From NCBI GenBank assembly GCA_034430275.1, contig DAOUEW010000194.1, forward strand, positions 1-14,811: DNA of 14,811 bases. The letters are read 5' to 3'. A program made the translations under genes and the position numbers. Within the stretch, counting starts at the first letter, position 1. Each line of letters starts with the position of its first letter. The notes under the pieces are model-generated. The model worked only from the letters and a program-made list of their open reading frames with translations, did not search any database and was not told the origin of the DNA. The stretch comes from JAUVXJ01 sp034430275. Lineage in GTDB: Bacteria > Chloroflexota > Anaerolineae > UBA7937 > B3-Chlor. This document shows positions 1 through 6,740 of the stretch, piece after piece.

Positions 1-2
1 TC

Positions 3-185
3 CCGGAGGAGAGATCTGGTATCGTGTCCTTTGCGCATCCCTAGTATGAGTCCGAGGAGCTCCTCCAGCGACTGTCTGAGGCTGGGATCGTCGTGTCCTT
101 GCGCGAAGGAGCGATCCGGGCGTCTGCGCACCTCTACAACAACGAGGAGGACATCGAGCGCTTGGTTGAGGCGCTGCCTCAGTAG
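3..185 (+). pseudogene. C-terminal end of a class V aminotransferase, interrupted by an in-frame stop
   Basis: The third forward frame reads as the C-terminus of a PLP-dependent class V aminotransferase (cysteine desulfurase/SufS-like group). It runs from RSGIVSFAHP through IVVSLREGAIRASAHLYN to a helix ending VEALPQ before TAG at 183-185. In the family, the segment after SGIVSF..HP leads into a helix, then the VS.REG..R.S.H.YN strand and hairpin; all of this is visible. An in-frame TAG at 42-44 falls directly after the HP, where the family has an ordinary residue. The upstream part lies outside the window, so the rest of the enzyme cannot be judged. The TAG could be a genuine nonsense mutation or a base error in the assembly; one substitution would restore the frame. 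The family assignment is fairly secure and the specific substrate is unknown. Confidence 0.65.
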
Positions 186-189
186 GTGA

Positions 190-402
190 CGCCGGCCGCC
201 CGCGCTGTACGCAGCATGGTCGCGGCTGCCCTCCAGCGCTGCACCACTGGCAGGCCAAGGCGTCCAGGCGATGTTGGCGCAGCTCCATGTGGACCCTCGA
301 TGGACGGTGGTCGCGGTCAACCGCCGACCGGCTGATGAGGAGTCCGTCCTTCGCGCCGGTGACGAGGTGAACCTGCTCAGCCTGATCACGGGAGCGTGGT
401 GA
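190..402 (+). pseudogene. MoaD/ThiS-like beta-grasp sulfur-carrier fragment
   Basis: The frame open from 190 to TGA at 400-402 ends in a stretch typical of MoaD/ThiS ubiquitin-like sulfur carriers: VQAMLAQLHVDP, then VVAVNRRPADEESVLRAGDEVNLLSLITGAW. The pattern V..N....D.....L..GDEV.LL is the last half of the beta-grasp fold. Two things are wrong. The only start codon in this frame is ATG 271, which gives 43 residues, far below the roughly 65-90 usual for the family, and no recognisable first strand lies upstream in any frame. The C-terminus is TGAW rather than the Gly-Gly needed for thiocarboxylate formation. It sits 4 bases after the broken aminotransferase, so the two may be decaying remnants of one sulfur-transfer operon. 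A highly divergent small protein is the alternative. Confidence 0.42.
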
Positions 403-472
403 GTGCGTGCCCTGGCCGCCGTTCGTTCCAGACGTGGCTGTGTGGTCGTAGTCGCCGCGGCTGGTACAAGCG

Positions 473-964
473 CTAAGCGTAGCGCTCGAAGCGGTCCTTG
501 TCCGCTTTGCAGATGGGGCACTTCAAGGGTGGCTGGGGCCGGGCGCAGAGATAGCCGCACACCTTGCAGCGCCACACAGGGAGGCCACCGCGAGTGAAGC
601 CGACCAGTTCCTCTTCGTGCTCTTCCGCGGGCGCAGGCTTGGCCCCGCGACGCTCAGGCACTGGCTCCGCTTGCTTCTCCCCCGTGGCGATCTCCTCGCT
701 GACGTAGAGGGCGCAATAGCAGGCGCCGTACTCGTCCAGATCAGGGTCGCGGTAGTCGCACGGACAGATGATGTCCAGATCGCTCTCCCTCACGCCCTCC
801 GCCAGACGACAGGGGCAGGACTGGTAGCCGTACCGTTTCTCGTTGGTGAGCAGCCCTTCCATAAGGCCCAGGACGAACTCCTCGTCGGGATTGAGGAGGT
901 AGCCTCCCGCCTCCGCCTCCCGCTTGAGCCGCTCGTACAGCGCCTCGGCATCTTGTGAACTCAT
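473..964 (-). CDS. Ferredoxin-thioredoxin reductase catalytic chain fused to a C-terminal rubredoxin domain
   Basis: The protein has 163 residues. Residues about 5-90 are the FTR catalytic (beta) domain: an N-terminal helix pair, then Cys pairs at 50/52 (CPC), 67/69 (CPC) and 82/84 (CYC), with the conserved CPCDYRDPDLDEYGACYC context. In FTR these cysteines bind a 4Fe-4S cluster and form the adjacent redox disulfide that reduces thioredoxin-like partners with electrons from ferredoxin. A Pro/Glu-rich linker (about 95-118) leads to a rubredoxin-like module, WRCKVCGY (C133, C136) and KCPICKAD (C149, C152), a one-iron Cys4 site. No partner FTR variable chain is visible. Archaeal-type FTR-rubredoxin proteins are known, and the rubredoxin may pass electrons to the catalytic domain. 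The start codon overlaps the stop of the upstream glutaredoxin-like gene (ATGA), so the two are probably translationally coupled and may be partners. The start is set by this overlap. Confidence 0.88.
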   Translation of the reverse strand: MSSQDAEALYERLKREAEAGGYLLNPDEEFVLGLMEGLLTNEKRYGYQSCPCRLAEGVRESDLDIICPCDYRDPDLDEYGACYCALYVSEEIATGEKQAEPVPERRGAKPAPAEEHEEELVGFTRGGLPVWRCKVCGYLCARPQPPLKCPICKADKDRFERYA

Positions 965-1218
965 AACCCTAGCACCTCCCGCAGACGGCTTTCGTCGAAG
1001 CCGATCACGACCTGGGTCTCCCCATTGCTCACGACCACCGTTGGGAAACTCCTCCGGAGGTTATACTGAGAGACCTCAGCCAGTGCTCGCGCTTTGTCAC
1101 CCGGGCCTAACAGATCCAGGTACTCGTGCTCATAGCTGACCTCGTTCTCGTCGAGAAACCGCTTGGTCTTCCTGCACCAACCACACGTGCTGAGGAAGTA
1201 TCCTTTGACCTTTCTCAT
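961..1218 (-). CDS. Glutaredoxin-like thiol-disulfide protein with CGWC active site
   Basis: The protein has 85 residues in a single thioredoxin fold of glutaredoxin size. The first strand VKGYFLS runs into the redox motif CGWC (residues 12-15) followed by helix RKTKRFLDEN. The cis-Pro loop SFPTVVV and a C-terminal GFDESRLREVLGL helix complete the fold. CGWC differs from the CPYC of classical glutathione-linked glutaredoxins and suggests a partner such as the FTR encoded next door rather than glutathione. I chose ATG 1218 because GGAGA lies about 9 bases upstream of it. A longer frame reaching 1281 would add 21 basic residues and has no such site. Its stop TGA shares bases with the ATG of the FTR-rubredoxin gene. 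Reduction by that neighbour is an inference from the coupling and the shared redox role. Confidence 0.85.
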   Translation of the reverse strand: MRKVKGYFLSTCGWCRKTKRFLDENEVSYEHEYLDLLGPGDKARALAEVSQYNLRRSFPTVVVSNGETQVVIGFDESRLREVLGL

Positions 1219-1290
1219 CTTGCGTTGTCTCCTTCCCGGAGTCCGGGCCTGCGCGCTCCGCCGGTGCATGATCCATCGCACTTGTATACT

Positions 1291-1296
1291 ATTCTA
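1291..1296 (-). promoter_or_regulatory. Possible -10 element for the glutaredoxin/FTR pair
   Basis: On the - strand TAGAAT lies about 73 bases upstream of the glutaredoxin start, in the AT-rich part of the divergent intergenic region. I could not find a convincing -35 at 16-18 bp, so this is a weak call. Confidence 0.28.
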
Positions 1297-1395
1297 CCAC
1301 ATAGCGCCGGCACTTGCCGTCACAGGATTCTCGGGTGCGTGGCGAGCTCTCCCAGCGACGCATGCACGTTCCGGGTGCCTTGCCGCTGGGTGGGC

Positions 1396-1424
1396 TTGCC
1401 AGCGCCTGCTACCTGCTGTAGAAT
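1396..1424 (+). promoter_or_regulatory. Sigma-70-type promoter for the PMM/YvcK-PMM/GH3 operon
   Basis: TTGCCA (1396-1401) and TAGAAT (1419-1424) are separated by exactly 17 bp, the optimal spacing for a housekeeping promoter. Transcription would start near 1431, leaving a leader of about 33 bases with GAGGAG at 1451-1456 before the TTG start at 1464. No operator-like palindrome is evident around it. Confidence 0.6.
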
Positions 1425-1463
1425 AGTCGCAGCATCTGTGCGTCACCCTCGAGGAGAGCCGAG

Positions 1464-2858
1464 TTGCGGCTGGACCCCACCATTTTCCGCGAGTACGATA
1501 TCAGAGGTATCGCCTGGGAGAATCTGGATCCCCAGGTGTGCACGGTTCTCGGTGCCGCGTACGGGACCATCATCCGGGACCAAGGAGGGAGGCGAGTCGT
1601 CGTTGGACGAGACGGACGGATCAGCTCTCCGGACCTCTGCCGCGCCTTGATAGCCGGTCTTGTGGGTGCCGGCTGTGAGGTCTACGATATCGGCCTGGTC
1701 ACCACGCCGATGGTGCACTTCGCGATCAAGGAACTCGGCGCGGATGGCGGTGCGGCGGTCACAGCCAGCCACAACCCCACACAGTACAACGGGCTCAAGC
1801 TTCGCACCAGAGATCAGCCTCTCAGTGGCGAGGACATCCAGCATCTCAAGCAAGTGGCAGAGAACGGCCCCTTCAGCGAGGGAGTGGGGCGTCGCGTCGC
1901 GCTAGCCAGCATCGTCGATAACTATCTGGTTGCCATTAGGCAGCGCACGCGCGTGGAGAAGGGTTTCAAACTGGTCGTCGATGCAGGGAATGGTGCAGCG
2001 GGCCTCGTGGCGCCAGAGCTGTTCCGCCAGTTGGGCTGTGAGGTGACGGAGCTGTACTGCGAATTGGATGGTCGCTTCCCCCACCATCTCCCGGACCCCA
2101 GTGAGGAGGAGAACTTGCAGGACCTCGTCACCGCTGTGAAAGGGCACCATGCGGATGTGGGCTTCGCCTACGACGGCGATGGAGACCGCTTGGGACTGGT
2201 CACGGACGAGGGCGAGGTGTTGTCGGGCGACCTCATACTTGCGTTGATGGCCGGCGAGGTCCTGAAACGCCGGAAGGGCACTATTGTCTTCGACCTGCTA
2301 TCCTCTCGGTCCTTGATCGATGTGATTCATCGACACGGCGGGATCCCCGTCATGGCGCCTACCGGCTACACGCGGGTCATGGCGGAGATCCAGCGCACCG
2401 GCGCGCTGATGGGGGGAGAGGCCAGCGGGCACATCTTCCTCAACGACGAGCTATTCGACTTCGACGATGGGATCTTCGCTTCAGCCAAGGTGCTGGAGGC
2501 GCTGTCTGGCTCAGGGCGCAGGCTCTCGGAACTGGCGGCGGACCTCCCTCGATACTGCTCGGGGCCCGAGGTCAAGCTTCCCTGTTCTGACGAACACAAG
2601 TTCATGGTGATGGACCGCATCAGGGAGCACTTCCGGGATCGCTTCGAGTTGGTGGATCTCGATGGCTTGCGGATCGAGTTCGAGCAGGGGTGGGCGTCGG
2701 TGCGAGCGTCCCATACCACGCCCAACGTCGCCCTCGTCTTCGAGGCGCGGACGCCGGAGACCCTCGCCGAGATCAAAACTTCCATTATGAGGGAGATCGC
2801 CACGTGCTGTGCAGAGGAGATCTCTTCGGGGGTACTGGGGTTTGCAGCCAATGGATGA
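1464..2858 (+). CDS. Phosphomannomutase/phosphoglucomutase (alpha-D-phosphohexomutase), variant sugar loop
   Basis: The protein has 464 residues, the full four-domain length of the family. The domain-1 loop has TASHNP with the phosphorylatable Ser102. The metal-binding loop DGDGDR is at 237-242, the sugar-binding loop GGEASGH has E319 and H323, and the phosphate-binding loop RASHTTP is at 414-420. YDIRG near the N-terminus is also conserved. The family interconverts hexose 6- and 1-phosphates through a 1,6-bisphosphate, in the cytosol. GEASGH and RASHTTP place it with PMM/PGM rather than GlmM, which usually has GEQSGH and RPSGTEP. The position that is His308 in Pseudomonas PMM/PGM (the TGHS motif, recalled) is Tyr302 here, so sugar preference or rate may differ. 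The TTG start is chosen for GAGGAG 7 bases upstream. It is first in a + strand operon, 21 bases before the YvcK-PMM fusion gene. Confidence 0.9.
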   Translation: MRLDPTIFREYDIRGIAWENLDPQVCTVLGAAYGTIIRDQGGRRVVVGRDGRISSPDLCRALIAGLVGAGCEVYDIGLVTTPMVHFAIKELGADGGAAVTASHNPTQYNGLKLRTRDQPLSGEDIQHLKQVAENGPFSEGVGRRVALASIVDNYLVAIRQRTRVEKGFKLVVDAGNGAAGLVAPELFRQLGCEVTELYCELDGRFPHHLPDPSEEENLQDLVTAVKGHHADVGFAYDGDGDRLGLVTDEGEVLSGDLILALMAGEVLKRRKGTIVFDLLSSRSLIDVIHRHGGIPVMAPTGYTRVMAEIQRTGALMGGEASGHIFLNDELFDFDDGIFASAKVLEALSGSGRRLSELAADLPRYCSGPEVKLPCSDEHKFMVMDRIREHFRDRFELVDLDGLRIEFEQGWASVRASHTTPNVALVFEARTPETLAEIKTSIMREIATCCAEEISSGVLGFAANG

Positions 2859-2879
2859 TCGATCGCCATTACATAGAGA

Positions 2880-5525
2880 GTGCTTCTCCGCAATACAGTG
2901 AGGATCATGGCCAAAGAATCGTCTACATCCCACCGGGACTTGAGGAGCAGGATCACCGGCAGCAGACTGCTGCGCTTCCTGTTGCCGGGCTGGCACATCA
3001 AACGCTGGCTGGTGGCCCTCTTCCTGGGCATCTTGCTGCTGAGTCTCGGTTTTGCCTATGTTCTGGCGCATCTCTATCGGACGGCGCCGTTTCCCCCCTG
3101 GGTCTACTACTTGACACTACAGTTTATACCCCACGTGGAGCGAGGCATTCTCCTGGGCGTGATCGGGGTCTCTCTGGTCGTGGTCTCGTTCCTCAAGTTG
3201 AGCCACACGCTGGTGGCGCCCTTCGTGGCCAAGAAGGCCAGCAACGAGAGCCTGGTCGACGTGGTGTACGACTACTACCACGGCCCCAGCGAGAAGCCCA
3301 AAGTCGTGGTCTTCGCGGGCACGGACGGATTGTCCATGCTGCTGCGGATTGCCAAGGAGGTTCCCTGGCAGATCACGGGGGTCGTTCCCCCTCTGGGGAG
3401 CGGGGCTGCGTTTTCGAAACTGCGCCGGGGCCTCGGGACTTCGGGGGAGGAGGTGCTCTTCTCGACCACCGACAAGGTACAGATTGTCGCCGAGCTTGAA
3501 GACGGGAGGACCCTGGCCGGGGAGTCGCAGATCTTGCGGGGTCAGAATGGTAGCCTTGTCAAGAAGGTGTGGCTGGAGTCGATGGCCGACGAGTCGCCGG
3601 GAGCGCCGGTGACCGCTTCTCCGGAGGTGATCGAAGCGCTTGATGTGGCGGACGCCGTCGTCATCGGGCCGGGTTCGTTGTTCACGAACATCATTCCCAC
3701 CATGCTGGTGCCAGAGATCAACGAGATCTTGAAGCGGAGCAGCGCCAGGAAGATATTCGTGTGCAACATCATGACCCAGCCCAACGTGACAGAAGGGTAC
3801 TCTGTCGCCGACCACGTACGGGCTATCCAGAATAGCTGTGGGTTCCGGCTGGACTACGTGCTGGTCAGCAGAACTGAGGAGATAGCGGACTCGGTGCTGG
3901 CCCGCTACCGGAGTGTTTCCGCCGAGCCGGTGGGTTCCGTGCCCGTGGTGAAGGATGACACCCAGATCATACTGTTCGAGGATACGCCCGAGGAACTGGT
4001 GCTTGTAGAGGGGGCGCTCCTCATCGAGAGGGACCTCGTGCAGGAGGTGGCGGAGAAGGGCGCCAACGGTGTCCAGAAGATCGTCCTGCGCCACGATCCG
4101 CTCAAGCTGTCCGCGGCGGTGTCTGGGATCCTCAGGGACTACGCGTTCCAGGCAAAGCTCTCTGCCAGTCGCGCTGTGTTCAAGGAGTACGATATCCGGG
4201 GCGTGGCAGACGCTGATCTGACGGCGGGGGCCATAGAGACCATAGGCAAGGCCTTCGGGACCTACATCCAGAGAACAACCGGACGAAACAAGGTAGTCGT
4301 CGGTCGCGACGTCAGGCTGTCTTCGGAGCGCTTCTTCGGCGCAGTCACTAAGGGACTGCTCTCCACAGGCTGTCACATGGTGGACACCGGCGTGGTGCCC
4401 ACGCCTGCGCTTTCCTTCGCTATCGATCACGTCTTCGCCGACGGCGCAGTGATGGTCACTGCCAGCCACAACCCCGCGGAATTCAATGGTCTCAAGCTTC
4501 AGATTGGGCCTTATCCACTCGCCGGAGAGGCGTTGCAGCACGTGGAGAGGTTGATCGCCAAGAACCAGTACGAGGTTGGCAAGGGGTCCATGGAGCAGGT
4601 AGACGTGCTTCCGCGCTACCTCGACTGTATTCGGGAGCGTGTCCGTCCTCAGCGCAGGCTGAAGGTGGTAGTAGACGGAGGCAACGGGACGGCGGGTCTT
4701 CTCGCCAGCCAACTGATCGAAGACCTGGGGTGTGAAGTGGTGCCGTTGTACTGTGAGCCCGATGGTCGCTTCCCGAACCACGAGCCGGACCCTCTGGTCG
4801 AGGAGAACATCAGGGAGTTGCAGGCGACGGTTGTGAGAGAGGGCGCGCACGTCGGGATTGGATTCGATGGCGACGGAGACAGGCTCGGTGTGGTTGACGA
4901 AGAAGGAAACATGGTGCTCCCTGACAAGTACGTGGCTCTTCTGGCAAGAGAGTTCCTGGTCAGCGGGCCAGGCAAGGTAGTGCTCGACGTACGGTGTTCG
5001 CAATCCTTGATCGACGACGTAGCGGCCCACGGAGGGATCCCTCTCGTGACCCGGTGCGGAAACGCCTACATCCTCCAGAAGATGCGGCAGGAGAACGCGG
5101 TTCTGGGTGTGGAGCTCAGCGGCCACGTCTTCTTCAACGATCCCCCTCTCAACTCCGACGATGCCTTGCTGGCAGCAGGTAAGCTCGTCGAGTATCTCTC
5201 CAAGACGGAGCAGTCCCTGTCGGAGCTGGTCCGCGGACTGCCGCAGTACTACAGCTCTCCGGAGATGAGGATACCGTGTTCCGAGACGGAGAAGTTCAGC
5301 ATCGTGGAGGCGATAAAGGAGTCGTTCATCGAGACCCACGAGGTGCTGGACATAGACGGCGCGCGCATCAGGTTCGATGGTGGTTGGGCCCTGGTTAGAG
5401 CTTCGAACACCCAGCCGGTGTTATCGGTGAGGATGGAGGGTCGGACGGAGGAGGACCTCCGGCGCATACAGGAGGCGGTGACCGGCCGGATAGCGCAGTT
5501 CGTGCCGTTGACCGGAGGCCCTTAG
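2880..5525 (+). CDS. Membrane-anchored YvcK/GlmR-like domain fused to a phosphomannomutase/phosphoglucomutase
   Basis: The protein has 881 residues in one uninterrupted frame. Residues 42-66 and about 88-107 are hydrophobic helices separated by a short aromatic loop. Residues about 139-420 are a YvcK/CofD-like Rossmann domain: KVVVFAGTDGLSMLLR, VAELEDGRTLAGES (203-216), VVIGPGSLFTNIIPTMLVPEI (260-280) and CNIMTQPNVTEGYS (295-308), ending HDPLKLSAAVSGILRD. After a linker of about a dozen residues, 432-875 is a complete phosphohexomutase: TASHNP (Ser529), DGDGDR (663-668), VELSGH (E745, H749) and RASNTQP (840-846). YvcK/GlmR binds UDP-GlcNAc and controls gluconeogenic growth and amino-sugar flux in Bacillus. 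The mutase makes hexose 1-phosphates. The YvcK half lacks the usual DDGGSSG and PPGDIRN...GHSLGN segments, and the mutase has Asn728 where PMM/PGM has a loop His. The start is uncertain: GTG 2880 or ATG 2907, which is preceded closely by GTGAGG. Either keeps both helices. The same strand, the short gap and a continuing operon support a real gene. Confidence 0.88.
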   Translation: MLLRNTVRIMAKESSTSHRDLRSRITGSRLLRFLLPGWHIKRWLVALFLGILLLSLGFAYVLAHLYRTAPFPPWVYYLTLQFIPHVERGILLGVIGVSLVVVSFLKLSHTLVAPFVAKKASNESLVDVVYDYYHGPSEKPKVVVFAGTDGLSMLLRIAKEVPWQITGVVPPLGSGAAFSKLRRGLGTSGEEVLFSTTDKVQIVAELEDGRTLAGESQILRGQNGSLVKKVWLESMADESPGAPVTASPEVIEALDVADAVVIGPGSLFTNIIPTMLVPEINEILKRSSARKIFVCNIMTQPNVTEGYSVADHVRAIQNSCGFRLDYVLVSRTEEIADSVLARYRSVSAEPVGSVPVVKDDTQIILFEDTPEELVLVEGALLIERDLVQEVAEKGANGVQKIVLRHDPLKLSAAVSGILRDYAFQAKLSASRAVFKEYDIRGVADADLTAGAIETIGKAFGTYIQRTTGRNKVVVGRDVRLSSERFFGAVTKGLLSTGCHMVDTGVVPTPALSFAIDHVFADGAVMVTASHNPAEFNGLKLQIGPYPLAGEALQHVERLIAKNQYEVGKGSMEQVDVLPRYLDCIRERVRPQRRLKVVVDGGNGTAGLLASQLIEDLGCEVVPLYCEPDGRFPNHEPDPLVEENIRELQATVVREGAHVGIGFDGDGDRLGVVDEEGNMVLPDKYVALLAREFLVSGPGKVVLDVRCSQSLIDDVAAHGGIPLVTRCGNAYILQKMRQENAVLGVELSGHVFFNDPPLNSDDALLAAGKLVEYLSKTEQSLSELVRGLPQYYSSPEMRIPCSETEKFSIVEAIKESFIETHEVLDIDGARIRFDGGWALVRASNTQPVLSVRMEGRTEEDLRRIQEAVTGRIAQFVPLTGGP

Positions 5526-5553
5526 TAGTAGGTCGGTGCAAGGAAGAGAAAGC

Positions 5554-6723
5554 ATGGCTAACCTGGGTGAGCGCGCAGGACAGGGAGAGCTCCAAGCAGG
5601 ACGCGAAATGCTGGCGGGTTTCCTAGGACCCTGGCATCAGGCCGTAGAGTACCCCCAGTCGGCCCAGGAAACGGTGCTCCGGCGCTTGCTGGACGGATAT
5701 GCGCAGACACGGTATGGCGTAGAGCACGGCGCTGGGGAAGTCGCGACCATCGAGGAGTACAGAGCTGCCTTTCCCGTGGTCGACTACGAGGAGTTCAAGC
5801 CCCTCATCGAGCGCACTATGGCAGGTGGGGAGGACTTGTTGCTCTACGAACCGCCGGTTGGATGGGCCATCACGCGGGGGACGACCAAGGGCGAGTCCAA
5901 GTTCATTCCTATGACCGCCACCGACCTCGAGATGCGCGTCAGCGCCGGCCGCGCCCTGATGAACTACATCGCCCGAACTGGCCAACTGGATACGTTACAA
6001 GGTGTAAACCTGAACCTGAACTTCCCTTCTGTGGTGGGCACCGTGCGGATGGGTGATCGGGAGGTGGAGTACGGCTATAGCTCCGGCATCTACCTGAAGC
6101 ACACCACAGCAGGCACGCCTCTCCGTTCCCTCCCCAGCCAGGAGGAAGTCGACGCCCTCGGTGGCGGAAAGACCATAGCGGACTGGGAGCGGCGGTTCGA
6201 GCTAGCCTACGAGCGGTGCAAAGAAGAGAACGTGACCATCGTGGGAGGGGTGGCCCCGACGGTCGTGGATTTCGGCCGCTATCTCCATCAGAGACATGGC
6301 GTGTATCCCAAGGACCTGTGGCGGGTGCGCATCATGACCTTGGGCAGTGTGCCAGGGATCAACACGAAGTATCGGCCTATCCTCCGGGCGCTCTATGGGC
6401 CTGCGGACGTCGCCGAGATCTACGGCACGACGGAGGGGATGTTCGGCCAGCAGCGGGACGAGAAGCGCGCCTGGGTGCCCAACTACGATCTCTTCTTCTT
6501 CGAGGTCGAGACCAGAGACGGCGCGCAGATGATGCACGAGATGAGCCCTGGGCAAACGGGCAGTCTCGTGGTCTCCACGCCTATCCTGCCCCGCTACAAG
6601 ATCGGCGATCTAATCAAGGCCTTCCAGCCGCCCTACTTCCGCTGCATCGGGCGCGACAAGCCGATCACGCGCCTCCGCTACTGGTGGGACCAACTGGTGA
6701 CCATGGACCTGGGTCGGCTCTAG
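5554..6723 (+). CDS. GH3-family acyl-adenylating enzyme lacking the C-terminal lid domain
   Basis: The protein has 389 residues. It matches the N-terminal domain of GH3-type adenylating enzymes (ANL superfamily relatives that activate carboxylates with ATP and transfer them to an amine). The P-loop-like TRGTTKGESK lies at 107-116, the adenine/acyl-site motif AEIYGTTEG at 287-295, an acidic strand LFFFEV at 313-318, and the hinge-approach motif RYKIGD at 347-352 followed by CIGRD. The chain stops soon after, whereas full GH3 proteins are about 500-600 residues and continue into a C-terminal domain that moves during catalysis. The bases after TAG do not continue the family in another frame, and a well-supported antisense gene begins there, so this looks like a short family form. 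I chose ATG 5554 over GTG 5536 because AAGGAAGAG sits just upstream of it. It follows the fusion gene by 28 bases, probably in the same operon. The substrate is unknown. Confidence 0.78.
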   Translation: MANLGERAGQGELQAGREMLAGFLGPWHQAVEYPQSAQETVLRRLLDGYAQTRYGVEHGAGEVATIEEYRAAFPVVDYEEFKPLIERTMAGGEDLLLYEPPVGWAITRGTTKGESKFIPMTATDLEMRVSAGRALMNYIARTGQLDTLQGVNLNLNFPSVVGTVRMGDREVEYGYSSGIYLKHTTAGTPLRSLPSQEEVDALGGGKTIADWERRFELAYERCKEENVTIVGGVAPTVVDFGRYLHQRHGVYPKDLWRVRIMTLGSVPGINTKYRPILRALYGPADVAEIYGTTEGMFGQQRDEKRAWVPNYDLFFFEVETRDGAQMMHEMSPGQTGSLVVSTPILPRYKIGDLIKAFQPPYFRCIGRDKPITRLRYWWDQLVTMDLGRL

Positions 6724-6724
6724 T

Positions 6725-6740
6725 CCCTAGTGGGCTAGGG
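6725..6740. terminator. Small hairpin between convergent genes
   Basis: CCCTAG and CTAGGG form a 6-bp stem with a TGGG loop immediately after the GH3 stop and across the stop of the opposing gene. There is no T-tract on either side, so it is at best a weak or factor-assisted bidirectional terminator. Confidence 0.3.

Noticed and set aside
42..44. TAG as a pyrrolysine codon
   Set aside because: No pyrrolysine machinery or family precedent is visible here; a point mutation or base error is simpler.
469..486. AGCGCT-N6-AGCGCT inverted repeat at the end of the FTR-rubredoxin gene as a terminator
   Set aside because: The stem is short, it overlaps the coding end, and there is no T-tract on the - strand.
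1464..2858. Assignment as GlmM (phosphoglucosamine mutase)
   Set aside because: The sugar loop is GEASGH and the phosphate loop RASHTTP; GlmM normally has GEQSGH and RPSGTEP.
3117..5339. Long antisense open frame (740 residues) opposite the YvcK-PMM gene
   Set aside because: Its translation is rich in His, Arg, Leu and Val with no family resemblance, while the + strand carries two intact conserved domains; it is a GC-bias shadow.
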